Origin: a virus
DNA: 43,616 nucleotides
Direction: 5' to 3' (one strand)
IMG/VR virus record: IMGVR_UViG_3300018868_001228
Span: 1-43,616 of that record
The notes beneath the pieces were generated by a model that ran no database searches, was not told the DNA's origin, and saw nothing but the letters and a program-made list of their open reading frames with translations. Position numbers and translations under genes: made by a program. Below, one piece after another: positions 7,325 through 14,593 of this stretch (positions are counted from its first letter, which is position 1; every line of letters starts with the position of its first letter).

Positions 7325-8011
7325 CTACGCCAGGATACCGGCTGGCAACTCTTGCTGGATGTACTCGGCCATGGCAGGGTTGGTCCGGGCACGTACGCGG
7401 CTCAGGACTTGGAGGCCCTTCTCGGCCTGGCAAACAATGAGGAAAGGCGTGCCGGCCTTCGAAAGTTCTTTCACGCGCTCTTGGTCTCTGGTGCCGAAGC
7501 CTGCCGCCAAGTACACGCCGAATTTGGCCTGGCCATCGGTGCTGAGCAGTGCTGCATCAAAGTGTTTGTACTCGCGCTTGCCAAGGAAGCCGCGGACCAG
7601 CCCACGCTGGCCGACTGGCACTAGGTTAGCCTCGGCCATCAGGCGGCTGCACAGCTCAATCAGCACGTGTCGAGGCATCGCCATGTTCAAGCTAAGGTCA
7701 TAGCCGTGGGCAAACCAAGGCAAGCCGTCGTCGGATTCATCAGCCAGGTACTGGTCGATATAGCGCTCGATGAGCATGTCGGCACCGGCACGGGTCAGCA
7801 CGTAAGCATGCGTCACACCGCTGAACGGCAGTTCTCGCGCAAGCACGAGCCCTTCTTTGCGCAGGCGAGTCAGCCACGATTGCGCGCTCTTCAGCGCCGA
7901 TTTCTGAGTGATGCTGTGCCAGGTCAGCATGCCCACTTCGCGTGTGGTGAGATAGCCAAATGTACCGATGTGCGTGAGGATTGCATAGGTTGTGGGATTC
8001 TCGAGTTTCAT
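7325..8011 (-). CDS. Replic_Relax-like winged-helix protein (228 aa)
   Basis: The N-terminal ~80 residues form a winged helix of the replication-relaxation type: ILTHIGTFGYLTTREVGML, a recognition helix in ALKSAQSWLTRLRKEGL, and a wing ending YVLTRAGADML. The C-terminal half (FDAALLSTDGQAKFGVYL, then GTPFLIVCQAEKG) is alpha/beta and could bind DNA or nucleotide. Proteins of this type occur on plasmids and mobile elements, where they are linked to mobilisation or replication control. Its presence close to parA supports a plasmid-like maintenance module. A motif copy with dyad lies just upstream. Confidence 0.65.
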   Translation of the reverse strand: MKLENPTTYAILTHIGTFGYLTTREVGMLTWHSITQKSALKSAQSWLTRLRKEGLVLARELPFSGVTHAYVLTRAGADMLIERYIDQYLADESDDGLPWFAHGYDLSLNMAMPRHVLIELCSRLMAEANLVPVGQRGLVRGFLGKREYKHFDAALLSTDGQAKFGVYLAAGFGTRDQERVKELSKAGTPFLIVCQAEKGLQVLSRVRARTNPAMAEYIQQELPAGILA

Positions 8012-8032
8012 TGGTAGCCCCTGTAGCCGGGT

Positions 8033-8061
8033 GAGTTCGTGATAACTCGTGTAGCTACCCC
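8033..8061 (-). promoter_or_regulatory. Phage-wide motif with dyad, minus strand
   Basis: On the minus strand GGGGTAGCTACACGA (8061-8047) runs into a GAGTT-6 nt-AACTC inverted repeat (8048-8033), about 20-50 bases upstream of the winged-helix gene at 8011. Confidence 0.65.
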
Positions 8062-8761
8062 AGTTTCAGCACCTGCATTTCGCTCTGCGGTGTCGGCTCG
8101 GCAGTCGTTCGGGCTATCGTCAACCCACCCCCGGTGAACCTCCCCGACGACGCAGCCCGGCTCCAACCCCGCCAACCGGGCATAGCCCGGGCTTGGACTC
8201 TACCCAATCGAGTGCACAACCCTGTGCATCAGTTCTGCCCTGAGTAGCACCCTCCTTGCTTTCAAATGTCCCCCAGGCGCCCGGCAAATGGCTGGGCCTT
8301 TCGTACTTCTACCGTTGGGCTGGACTTGGGTTCAGTCGATTGCAGAGGCCAGGAAGACGCTCGGCCGAAGGCTGGACTACTGGAGTGCTGCGGTCGGGGA
8401 GGCTCAATGCGCTAACACCCGGGCGGGGCTGCGAGTTTATTGAGGACAAAGGGGGGGTTGAGGACTACTGACGTCGGGGAGGTTTTGTTTTGGGGACAAA
8501 GGGCGTGAAGAGGATTGCGCTCAGCCGTCTCATCAAAGCACGCGCATTAGGGTGACGCTGCTTCGCATCGCCCCCCTTGTTTTTCTCCGCCGGATTCTCC
8601 GTCGGGAAATCAAAGGCGGGCACTGCGAAGAGCGTCACCGAAGCTTCGGGTAGGTGGCCGGGTATTGCCCGAGGTCGTACCGTTCCACGCTCCGCCCTCA
8701 CCTCAAACGAAGTTGTAAGGAATTGTTACGAAACAGTGTATTCGCGTGCATTTTCGGGATA
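8062..8761. other. Long non-coding, structured stretch
   Basis: No convincing gene is present in these 700 bases. Short open frames exist on both strands but lack ribosome sites and have arginine- and proline-rich composition typical of chance frames. The stretch contains CCCGG-rich dyads near 8155-8190, three copies of GTCGGGGAGG followed by CT or TT (one reversed near 8137-8148, then 8394 and 8472), a repeated GGGACAAAGGG-like element (8442, 8493), and a long inverted repeat at 8551-8639. It could hold a partition site, a structured RNA or a decayed element. Confidence 0.5.
8551..8639. repeat. Long imperfect inverted repeat (~29-base arms)
   Basis: The arms pair GGTGACGC with GCGTCACC, CTTCGCA with TGCGAAG and GCCC with GGGC, and continue inward into a GC-rich CCCCCTTG / CAAAGGCGGG pairing. 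The loop region repeats TTCTCCG twice. A hairpin of this size suggests a MITE-like insert, a structured RNA, or a protein-binding cruciform. Identity is unknown. Confidence 0.6.
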
Positions 8762-8776
8762 GCCGGTGCCTACACT
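8762..8776 (+). promoter_or_regulatory. Phage-wide motif before membrane protein gene
   Basis: GCCGGTGCCTACACT matches the motif. It precedes a 59-base stem-loop and then the membrane protein gene. Confidence 0.6.
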
Positions 8777-8799
8777 GTTTATAAGGAAATCGACGAGGG

Positions 8800-8858
8800 T
8801 AGTTAGGGCAGCTTAAAGCGCCTGTTCATTCAACGGACGTTTCAAGCTGCCCTAGCTA
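8800..8858 (+). repeat. 15-bp stem-loop in the leader of the membrane protein gene
   Basis: TAGTTAGGGCAGCTT (8800-8814) pairs with AAGCTGCCCTAGCTA (8844-8858) with one G-T pair; the loop holds further partial pairing. It lies between the motif copy and the Shine-Dalgarno of the 145-aa gene, so it would be in the 5' leader. There is no T tract, so it is not a simple terminator. Confidence 0.7.
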
Positions 8859-8910
8859 AGCAGCCCGGTATCTATTTCGGACCCGGTAGCAAACCTCGAG
8901 GAGTTTTACC

Positions 8911-9348
8911 ATGATGACGTTCGATTATGCTTTCCGCTTTGTCGTCCTTGCTGCAATGATGTTGGTAGTTCACACTGAAGTGCATGCACTGATGAAAGCC
9001 ATTTTGTACGGTTTCAAGTTCAAGAAAGGGACGTTGATGCAGCGGATTACGATTACCGTTCTGCGTTACCAGTGGGCGTCCTTTATCTGGCATGAAATCT
9101 ACTGCGATGGCCTTGATATCAAAGCGTCGTACAGCGTCATGCGGCCGGGTTGCGTAACGCTAGCAATTCTGTTCGTGTGCGGTGGTCTCGATGCTTACGG
9201 AATTGCAAACATGCCAGCACAAGTTTATGTGCCGGGCGCGTTCGTAGCTGGTTTCGGATATTTCGTCAGCGCTTACGGTAAAGCATTCCTGCGTTATCGT
9301 GCGGACGTGAGCATCGGTGGAACTCAAGAAACTTGGAAGTTCGCATGA
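8911..9348 (+). CDS. Small integral membrane protein (145 aa)
   Basis: Unknown function. Three hydrophobic segments are visible: FRFVVLAAMMLVVHTEV near the N-terminus, CVTLAILFVCGGLDAYGI in the middle and VYVPGAFVAGFGYFVSAYG near the C-terminus, separated by basic loops. A strong GAGGAG lies nine bases before the ATG. It is a monocistronic unit between a structured leader and a terminator, which suggests a lysogenic-conversion or superinfection-exclusion gene rather than part of the lysis cassette at 14.7 kb. That role is inference. Confidence 0.65.
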   Translation: MMTFDYAFRFVVLAAMMLVVHTEVHALMKAILYGFKFKKGTLMQRITITVLRYQWASFIWHEIYCDGLDIKASYSVMRPGCVTLAILFVCGGLDAYGIANMPAQVYVPGAFVAGFGYFVSAYGKAFLRYRADVSIGGTQETWKFA

Positions 9349-9361
9349 TTCCGTAATTCAC

Positions 9362-9389
9362 AACCCCTGGCAATTGCTGGGGGTTTTTC
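9362..9389 (+). terminator. Intrinsic terminator after membrane protein gene
   Basis: AACCCC and GGGGTT arms with an inner TGGC/GCTG pairing are followed by five T. Confidence 0.75.
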
Positions 9390-9393
9390 ATTA

Positions 9394-9618
9394 TTAGTAG
9401 AGAACACATGCTGCGGCCGGCACTGCAGCGTGCACGTCGGCGATTGCCGCCTTCAACACTTGATAAGCGCTGTCGGAGCTGCGGGAGAACTGTACTTCCA
9501 TTCGCCCACGACTTGCCAAGGCTACGGAGACGTCAGGAACTTTCGCTCGCACGAGCGCTATCACGTCCTCTTGGCCAGCCGGAGCGATAAGAAAGGCGAG
9601 CTTGAAGTCGTACCGCAT
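9394..9618 (-). CDS. Conserved small protein (74 aa), possible DNA-binding/regulatory
   Basis: The sequence pattern (YDFKLAFLIAPAGQEDVIALV, then RGRMEVQFSRSSDSAYQVLKAAIADVHAAVP, written here in pieces) matches a small alpha/beta family I recall from proteobacterial genomes and prophages, variously annotated as DNA-binding or hypothetical. No experimentally known function comes to mind. Its ATG shares one base with the TAA stop of the upstream 45-aa gene (TAATG), so the two are translationally coupled. Confidence 0.55.
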   Translation of the reverse strand: MRYDFKLAFLIAPAGQEDVIALVRAKVPDVSVALASRGRMEVQFSRSSDSAYQVLKAAIADVHAAVPAAACVLY

Positions 9619-9755
9619 TACAGCAAGCCCTTCTTGCGAAGCAGCCGCTGGAAGTCCTCTTCAGTAGGTTTGACATAGACGGCCTCAGGCTCAACGCCAT
9701 TCGGAAGGGCTTTGCCCAGGACAGCGCCGAGCAGTGCAAACAGGACGATAGTCAT
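9618..9755 (-). CDS. Tiny membrane-anchored protein (45 aa)
   Basis: A short gene with a strong GGAGACC ribosome site before its ATG. The N-terminus (MTIVLFALLGAVLGKALP) is a single hydrophobic helix, followed by a polar, charged tail ending FQRLLRKKGLL. The TAATG junction couples it to the 74-aa gene. The combination of good ribosome site, coupling and clean hydrophobic helix makes it a likely real gene. Function is unknown. Confidence 0.65.
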   Translation of the reverse strand: MTIVLFALLGAVLGKALPNGVEPEAVYVKPTEEDFQRLLRKKGLL

Positions 9756-9954
9756 TTCGGTCTCCAAGAGTGCTGCGTTGATTAGAGGTTAACAGGGCAG
9801 TAGTAGGCAGTAAAGCAAACACTATTTATCTGTACAGCAACTGTTGTAATTCGGAACCAAACAAGTTTGATGAAATATTTCGCAGGAAGGCCAGCGCTAC
9901 TCGAAAGCAGCATGCAATAATAATTCCAACAGGCAACAGACTATGAGGAACTTG

Positions 9955-10284
9955 ATGACGACGAAACAAGCAATGGGCGATACGTTGATGGCAATCAGCA
10001 CGATGAATGAACTTGCAGCGCGAGCACTAATTCGAAACGATAAAAATTCTAAGGATGAACTGATGTGCTGCCTTCGAGCGATATCAGAGATTTTGCGGAC
10101 AGGAGCAGAGTTTGTATATTCTGACGATGTCTTGAAAGTCGCGAAAGAAGAATTGGAGCGAGGCATAGCGCTTACGCACATCCGGATTAGCGATGAATTT
10201 GACGACATTCAAAACAATAAGCGTGAACACTACAATCGAGCGGAAACGCGGATGCGAGTAGAACGTATCTACTCTGACCGATAA
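9955..10284 (+). CDS. Hypothetical protein (109 aa)
   Basis: Unknown, highly charged helical protein (VAKEELERGIALTHIRISDEFDDIQNNK region) without cysteine pairs or membrane segments. The start at 9955 is chosen over 9943 because GAGGA sits six bases upstream of it. The upstream 187-base gap to the divergent 45-aa gene is AT-rich and holds only weak motif-like sequences. The base composition of this gene is lower in GC than its neighbours, consistent with recent acquisition. It ends at a strong terminator. Confidence 0.6.
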   Translation: MTTKQAMGDTLMAISTMNELAARALIRNDKNSKDELMCCLRAISEILRTGAEFVYSDDVLKVAKEELERGIALTHIRISDEFDDIQNNKREHYNRAETRMRVERIYSDR

Positions 10285-10286
10285 CA

Positions 10287-10316
10287 AACGGCACCCGAGG
10301 GTGCCGTTGTTGTTTT
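10287..10316 (+). terminator. Intrinsic terminator, between convergent genes
   Basis: AACGGCACCC and GGGTGCCGTT form a 10-bp stem with a minimal loop, followed by GTTGTTTT. It lies between the 109-aa gene and the convergent parA operon end and could serve both strands. Confidence 0.8.
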
Positions 10317-10318
10317 CA

Positions 10319-10666
10319 TCATGCCTGCTTTTCCCAGGGCAGCTCAGGCGCTACCGGCTCGGGGAGAGTCATCGCGAATCGCTCTAGGAACTCCTGGGCC
10401 GACATGCCGGCGCGGTGCGCTGCTGCGTTCAGGCGGGCGTTAGCATCGAGCGTCAGGCGCACGTTGAACTGTTTGAGCGTCGGCTTGGCCGGTTTCTCCG
10501 GGACCGCGGCGGGCGTAGAGGCGGCTACGGGTTTCGGCTGGTCAGCTGGCGGCCAGGAGGCAGGCTTGGGAGCTTCTGCCGGCGCGGGTGCAGGGGTCTC
10601 AGGGGTTTTGCGGAGGGCGGTACGGACGGCGTCCAGGTTCGAGAGCATAGATTGAGCGTTTTTCAT
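10319..10666 (-). CDS. Ribbon-helix-helix partition partner of ParA (115 aa)
   Basis: The C-terminal ~50 residues contain a ribbon-helix-helix pattern: a strand (KQFNVRLTLD), a helix (ANARLNAAAHRAG) and a second helix (SAQEFLERFAM). The N-terminal half is a disordered Pro/Ala/Lys-rich linker. Placed 26 bases downstream of parA with an AAGGAG site, it is the expected small DNA-binding adaptor (ParB/ParG-type) of a type Ib partition system, which binds the centromere and stimulates ParA. The long N-terminal linker would reach the ATPase. Confidence 0.75.
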   Translation of the reverse strand: MKNAQSMLSNLDAVRTALRKTPETPAPAPAEAPKPASWPPADQPKPVAASTPAAVPEKPAKPTLKQFNVRLTLDANARLNAAAHRAGMSAQEFLERFAMTLPEPVAPELPWEKQA

Positions 10667-10692
10667 GGTGGATACTCCTTAAAGATTTAGAT

Positions 10693-11325
10693 TTATTTCG
10701 CGGCCATTGCCGTGGTGAGCACTTCTACAGCTACGGCTTCAAGTTCAGAGACGGCAGCTTTTGCTTTAGCGTGGCCAAGCTGGCGGAGACCGACGCCGTA
10801 GGCAGCTGCTTCGCGGTACGCAGTACGGAAGCCGAGCGTGTACTTGGCGACGGGCCAGGTCTGGCGGTAGGCCGATTCCATCTCCGCCGAGTGATTCGTC
10901 GGGGTAGCCATGTTCAGCACTATCAGGCAGGCCAGGTCGGGCTTACGCAGCTTGGCCGCGATGAGCATTTCGTCAGTCGACCAGTAGTCGGGAGCGCTAG
11001 GCGTGGCGGGCACCATCAGCAGGTCGGCTACGTCCAGAGCGGCGAGCGTCTCAGGCGCTTCAGCATCTGGCGGGCAGTCAATCAACACCAGCTCGGCGTC
11101 GATGGAACCCAAGACTGTGGTCAGTGTTGCAGCAGTGGCCTTCACAACCAGAGGGGCAAACTTATCCCCACCTGCTTTGGCCCATGCGCTGCAGGTACCT
11201 TGCTTATCCATGTCGACAATCGCGACACGAAACGCGGGGGTTGCGAGGGCGGCCGACAACAAGGCAGCGGTCGTACTTTTGCCGACACCCCCTTTGTTGT
11301 TGGCCGAGGCGATACACAATTTCAT
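10693..11325 (-). CDS. parA: ParA-family partition ATPase
   Basis: A short (210 aa) ParA/MinD-type P-loop ATPase with deviant Walker A KGGVGKST (Lys11 and Lys16), switch I-like segment around DMDKQGTCSAW and Walker B-type LVLIDCPP. It lacks an N-terminal HTH, which is typical of type Ib partition ATPases. With the following ribbon-helix-helix gene it forms a partition operon, implying that the phage can persist as a low-copy plasmid or uses ParA for positioning. A strong AAAGGA ribosome site precedes the ATG, and a motif copy lies at 11377-11391 on the same strand. Confidence 0.9.
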   Translation of the reverse strand: MKLCIASANNKGGVGKSTTAALLSAALATPAFRVAIVDMDKQGTCSAWAKAGGDKFAPLVVKATAATLTTVLGSIDAELVLIDCPPDAEAPETLAALDVADLLMVPATPSAPDYWSTDEMLIAAKLRKPDLACLIVLNMATPTNHSAEMESAYRQTWPVAKYTLGFRTAYREAAAYGVGLRQLGHAKAKAAVSELEAVAVEVLTTAMAAK

Positions 11326-11376
11326 TGAACGTCCTTTCTTGATTGCATTGTTAGCGGGGCTAGCAGAAGCCCTTTA

Positions 11377-11391
11377 CACGTATATGCACCA
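11377..11391 (-). promoter_or_regulatory. Phage-wide motif before parA
   Basis: On the minus strand TTGGTGCATATACGT matches the motif with one change in the spacer (GCAT for GCCT). An ACGTGT direct repeat flanks it. It lies 52 bases upstream of the parA start. Confidence 0.55.
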
Positions 11392-11428
11392 AGAAACACG
11401 TCCCTGCAGGCGTAAAGAAGTTTGGCGA

Positions 11429-11454
11429 AAAATTAGTATGTTTCGTCTAATTTT
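11429..11454. repeat. 8-bp inverted repeat, possible operator
   Basis: AAAATTAG and CTAATTTT, exact complements separated by 10 bases, lie in the intergenic region upstream of parA. It could be a partition-protein operator or centromere element; this is inference from position. Confidence 0.45.
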
Positions 11455-11488
11455 GACAACAGAGGGGGTTGGTTTGCAGGAGGCTAAA

Positions 11489-11504
11489 CCTGGTCGCTAT
11501 ACGT
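11489..11504 (+). promoter_or_regulatory. Phage-wide motif before candidate small RNA
   Basis: CCTGGTCGCTATACGT is a strong match. No gene starts within 250 bases downstream; a terminator follows after 57 bases. Confidence 0.6.
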
Positions 11505-11591
11505 AGTTCCTGAGGGAGCATTGCGCTACCAGCGGTCTGTGATGGGTACCGCTGTTTTCAACCCCGGCATTCGTGTCGGGGTCTTTTTTTT
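11504..11591 (+). ncRNA. Candidate small RNA (about 85 nt)
   Basis: Between a strong motif copy and a strong intrinsic terminator there is no plausible coding frame with a ribosome site. The segment folds into a CAGCGGT/ACCGCTG stem-loop followed by the terminator hairpin, the usual shape of a trans-acting bacterial small RNA or of a short antisense/immunity RNA. The 5' end is uncertain by several bases. Confidence 0.45.
11561..11591 (+). terminator. Intrinsic terminator of the candidate small RNA
   Basis: ACCCCGGCA-TTCG-TGTCGGGGT with eight following T, a textbook terminator. Confidence 0.85.
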
Positions 11592-11698
11592 GTCCGCAAG
11601 CCGGCAAGCAGCTCAGCTATATAACCAAGACTGGTACATATAAATTATTTCGAGATAGAAATAGCATATGTCCCAAATTTGGCCTCAAATTTGAAAAC

Positions 11699-11712
11699 GC
11701 GGTTGCTAGACC
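11699..11712 (+). promoter_or_regulatory. Degenerate motif copy before the replication genes
   Basis: GCGGTTGCTAGACC resembles the motif with CTAGAC in place of CTATAC, followed by a CAGGCG/CGCCTG hairpin. It precedes the 96-aa gene and the helicase. Confidence 0.4.
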
Positions 11713-11754
11713 TTGTACAGGCGGATTTCGCCTGGTTCAACTTGGAACCGCATC

Positions 11755-12045
11755 ATGAAGAAAAACATCCCTATCACGTTCTCGCCGCACCATCGCATCC
11801 TTGCGACAGGCTGCCATATCGAAGTGCGCCAGAACTCGAATCAATTCCGTGTGCTGCTCAAGCACGCTGACGAACTCATCGCAGAAGCATCGGCCCCTCG
11901 TGGCGGCAGCATGTCGCCCGAGCAGGCACTCAATAAGGCCCGCGCCGGAGAATGGGGCCCATCGTCGGGTTTCCGCCAAGTGCTGGACCGGTTCGCCGAC
12001 ATCGCCGAACAGCAGTTCGCTACCCATAACAACAACAATAAGTGA
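11755..12045 (+). CDS. Hypothetical protein (96 aa) upstream of the replicative helicase
   Basis: Unknown function. The start at 11755 (MKKNIPITFSPHHR) is chosen over 11713 because of a GGAA eight bases upstream and because the upstream codons overlap the leader hairpin. It contains a possible beta hairpin (GCHIEVRQNSNQFRVLL) and a C-terminal helix, and ends in an Asn-rich tail. It lies nine bases before the helicase ATG, so it is probably an accessory replication factor or simply co-transcribed. Confidence 0.65.
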   Translation: MKKNIPITFSPHHRILATGCHIEVRQNSNQFRVLLKHADELIAEASAPRGGSMSPEQALNKARAGEWGPSSGFRQVLDRFADIAEQQFATHNNNNK

Positions 12046-12053
12046 GCCGAACA

Positions 12054-14102
12054 ATGAACACCACTTACCTGCTCGACGCTGTCAAGGTCGCAACTGAGGA
12101 AGAACTGAACGAATTGACCGCCGAGATGTATTCGGAAGGCGACGTCGCTGACGAAGTGCTCGAGGCCATCGAAGCCCGTCGTATCGAAATCGAACTGGCA
12201 GCTTCTGTCCCGACCGCAGCTATCGAGAAGTTCAAAGCTAGCGGTGCTAGCACGGCCAAGGCTTCGACGCCGGTCAAAACGAAAGAGCAGCTGCTGGCCG
12301 AGGTTAAAGCCCTGCGCGCCGACGTCATGGCCAAAATCGTAGCAAGCACCGACGCTGACGTGCTGACTACGATGCTGGTACCGGAACTCGACCTGGGCAC
12401 CCGCCATACCGACTACGTGGCGCTGCGTGCTGACGTCAAAGTTGCGGTCCAGGCTAAGCTCAAAGAGTTGACCGGTCACAAGCCGACTAGCGCCATGATG
12501 AAGGAACTGTTCCCGGAAGCACGCAAGTCGAAGAAGGTCAAATCGGTTTCGCTGACGCACCACGGTGTGGCCAAGCGGGTGGCCGCAGTCGAGGACGGCG
12601 ACCTGCGCCTGAACATCGACCTCAAATCCTGGCTGAAATGGGACGGCCTGAAGTGGAACACGCTGCGCGAAGCCCAACTGGCGACCCTGGTGCGCGGTAC
12701 CATCAACAGCGTCAAATCGGAAGCCGCGATGGCGCCGGACGCTGACCTGGACAAACTGGATGCGGCCGATTCCGACGCATTCCGCAAAGGTGTGGTGGGC
12801 GAACTGCAGACCATCGAGGCGATGCACGTTGAGCAGGTCGAACTGAACACGAACCCGCGCTACCTGGCTGTTGGCAACGGCGCAGTCGACCTCGCCACCT
12901 GCGAGCTCGTTCACGACCGTGACTTGCTGGTGACCATGTCGAACCCGACGAATTACAACCCGGAAGCACAGTGCCCTACGTTCCTGCGCGTGCTGTCGGA
13001 AGCGTTCGAAGGCCGCGACGAGGATATCGTTTACTATGAATTGATGATGGGCTATAGCATGCAAGCCAATCCTGCCGAACGTGCGATGTTTTTCCACAAA
13101 GGCGAAGGTACTAATGGCAAGAGCCTCTTGCTTAGCGCAATCATGAAAGTCCTGGGCGACTACGCGGTGTCGGTCAGCTACAAGGTCATCGCCGACGAGC
13201 CGGGCACCACCATGAACACCAGCGCTGACGCTGCGTCGCCGGCACTGCGTCGCCTCATGGCTCGCCGCGTGGCTTACATCGACGAAATGCCCTTGGGCGG
13301 TAACCTGCGTGACGCTGACGTGAAGCAGCTCGCGGGCGGCGGCGGTACTATCGCAGCCCGGGGCCTGAAGGAAGGCATCGTGGAATTCCCCGCAACGGCA
13401 GTGTTTCACATTGCTTGCAACAACATGCCGACTATTCGGCAGGCACAGACCGCGGTCTGGAACCGTACGTACCCGGTGGCTTACCTGAAGACCTTTGTGG
13501 AAGACATTACGCTGTCGGAAAAGCTGGCAGCTGAAAGCGAGGGAATCCTGGCATGGCTGGTACAGTGCAGTGAGAAATACCGCGCTATCAAAGCCGCTGG
13601 CCAGAAGCTGCGGGACTACATGCCGGCTACTGCCAAGGCGCTGCTGGAGCAAATGCAGGAAGAACAGAATCCGTTCACGGCTTGGATTGAGGACAACTGC
13701 GTAACCGGCCCGAAAGTGTATGTTTCGGTCAAAGACGCATACCGCGACTACATTGCACACCACAAAACTGTGTCGGAAGACAAAGGCAAAATTCGCTCGG
13801 AGAAGGCCTTTGTGACCATGATGAAGGCGTGCAAAGTTGCCGAGCACAAGGAGCAGTACATGCCTGCAGGACGTAAGGCTGCATTTGTGGGCATCGGATT
13901 GAAAGCAAATGTGGCAGGACTGGTGACGGTGGAGCCGATTGACACGAGCAGCATCACGACGTCGGTCGATGTGAACTCGGCGGAGTACAAAACCGCACGC
14001 GAGGCACGTGAGCCGCAGCCAGTACGCGAGGCAAAAGAAGAAGCCGCAAAAGAAGCAGCGAAGGCAGCTGCAAAGGCCGCAGCAGAAGCCGACCTGTTTT
14101 AA
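12054..14102 (+). CDS. D5/P4-family replicative helicase (primase-helicase C-terminal type)
   Basis: A superfamily 3 helicase of the phage/plasmid primase P4 C-terminal type, which unwinds DNA at the phage origin. Around residues 325-500 there is a D5_N-like region (YELMMGYSMQ), Walker A GEGTNGKS (about residues 350-357), Walker B VAYIDEM, motif C-like FHIACNNMP and arginine-finger-like VWNRTYPV. The N-terminal ~250 residues show no TOPRIM or AEP primase motif, so priming may rely on the host. The C-terminus is an Ala/Lys/Glu-rich helix. ATG 12054 is preferred over GTG 12042. The 16 iterons directly downstream are the probable binding sites. Confidence 0.85.
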   Translation: MNTTYLLDAVKVATEEELNELTAEMYSEGDVADEVLEAIEARRIEIELAASVPTAAIEKFKASGASTAKASTPVKTKEQLLAEVKALRADVMAKIVASTDADVLTTMLVPELDLGTRHTDYVALRADVKVAVQAKLKELTGHKPTSAMMKELFPEARKSKKVKSVSLTHHGVAKRVAAVEDGDLRLNIDLKSWLKWDGLKWNTLREAQLATLVRGTINSVKSEAAMAPDADLDKLDAADSDAFRKGVVGELQTIEAMHVEQVELNTNPRYLAVGNGAVDLATCELVHDRDLLVTMSNPTNYNPEAQCPTFLRVLSEAFEGRDEDIVYYELMMGYSMQANPAERAMFFHKGEGTNGKSLLLSAIMKVLGDYAVSVSYKVIADEPGTTMNTSADAASPALRRLMARRVAYIDEMPLGGNLRDADVKQLAGGGGTIAARGLKEGIVEFPATAVFHIACNNMPTIRQAQTAVWNRTYPVAYLKTFVEDITLSEKLAAESEGILAWLVQCSEKYRAIKAAGQKLRDYMPATAKALLEQMQEEQNPFTAWIEDNCVTGPKVYVSVKDAYRDYIAHHKTVSEDKGKIRSEKAFVTMMKACKVAEHKEQYMPAGRKAAFVGIGLKANVAGLVTVEPIDTSSITTSVDVNSAEYKTAREAREPQPVREAKEEAAKEAAKAAAKAAAEADLF

Positions 14103-14120
14103 GGTGTGACGTCGCAGAGA

Positions 14121-14144
14121 GGCCGCCTACGGGCGGCTTTTTTG
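14121..14144 (+). terminator. Intrinsic terminator after helicase gene
   Basis: GCCGCC-TACGG-GCGGCT arms followed by six T. Confidence 0.8.
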
Positions 14145-14220
14145 CGTCCGTACCGGTTGTAGTAGTCAAGCTGGCCAGGAAGAACGGGTGATGTGTTGAC
14201 CAGGGCCGGGGGTAAAGACA

Positions 14221-14592
14221 TTACAGACGTCGAGGCCAAATGTCTGTAACGGAGCTGGTCCAATGTCTGTAAAGCGCGCCGAAATTACAGACGTTTGCTC
14301 AACAATGTCTGTAACACGTCTGTATTGCTTCTTGGAAATACAGACGTCTACTGACATCCATACAGACATTTACAGACATATTACAGACATTGCTCCTAAC
14401 GTAAGCCATTGATTTATAAAGATATTACAGACATACAGACATTACAGACATTTTGGAAACGCCTTTAAGGAGAAAAATTAAATATTTTTCTTTTTTGCCT
14501 AATTTTTGTGCAGATGACCCGAAAAACTAAATATTTTTTCGCATAGCCAAATATAGGGGTCGAAAACGTCTGTAATGTCTGTATGTCTGTTT
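14221..14592. other. Iteron-containing replication origin candidate
   Basis: Sixteen copies of a 10-base unit close to (A/T)TACAGAC(A/G)T lie here: nine forward (starting 14221, 14285, 14338, 14360, 14370, 14381, 14425, 14433, 14442) and seven reversed (14240, 14263, 14305, 14316, 14566, 14575, 14583). Between the two clusters (14460-14560) is an AT-rich stretch with a direct repeat of TAAATATTTTTC, a good DNA-unwinding element. The unit shares the ACAGACAT core of the type I iterons bound by the P4 alpha primase-helicase. Position immediately after a P4-type helicase gene makes this the likely origin. Confidence 0.8.
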
Positions 14593-14593
14593 T

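Noticed and set aside
8256-8762. Three short open frames on both strands in the structured non-coding region
   Set aside because: No ribosome sites, Arg/Pro/Gly-rich composition, mutual overlap, and they cover a large inverted repeat.
11841-13847. Very long minus-strand open frame (668 codons) opposite the replicative helicase
   Set aside because: It lies antisense to a gene with intact helicase motifs. Its product is His/Val/Gln/Arg-rich with no domain, and it has no ribosome site, so it is a codon-bias shadow.
14460-14560. AT-rich segment as an insertion or promoter island
   Set aside because: It is bracketed by iteron clusters and has a direct repeat, which fits an origin unwinding element better.
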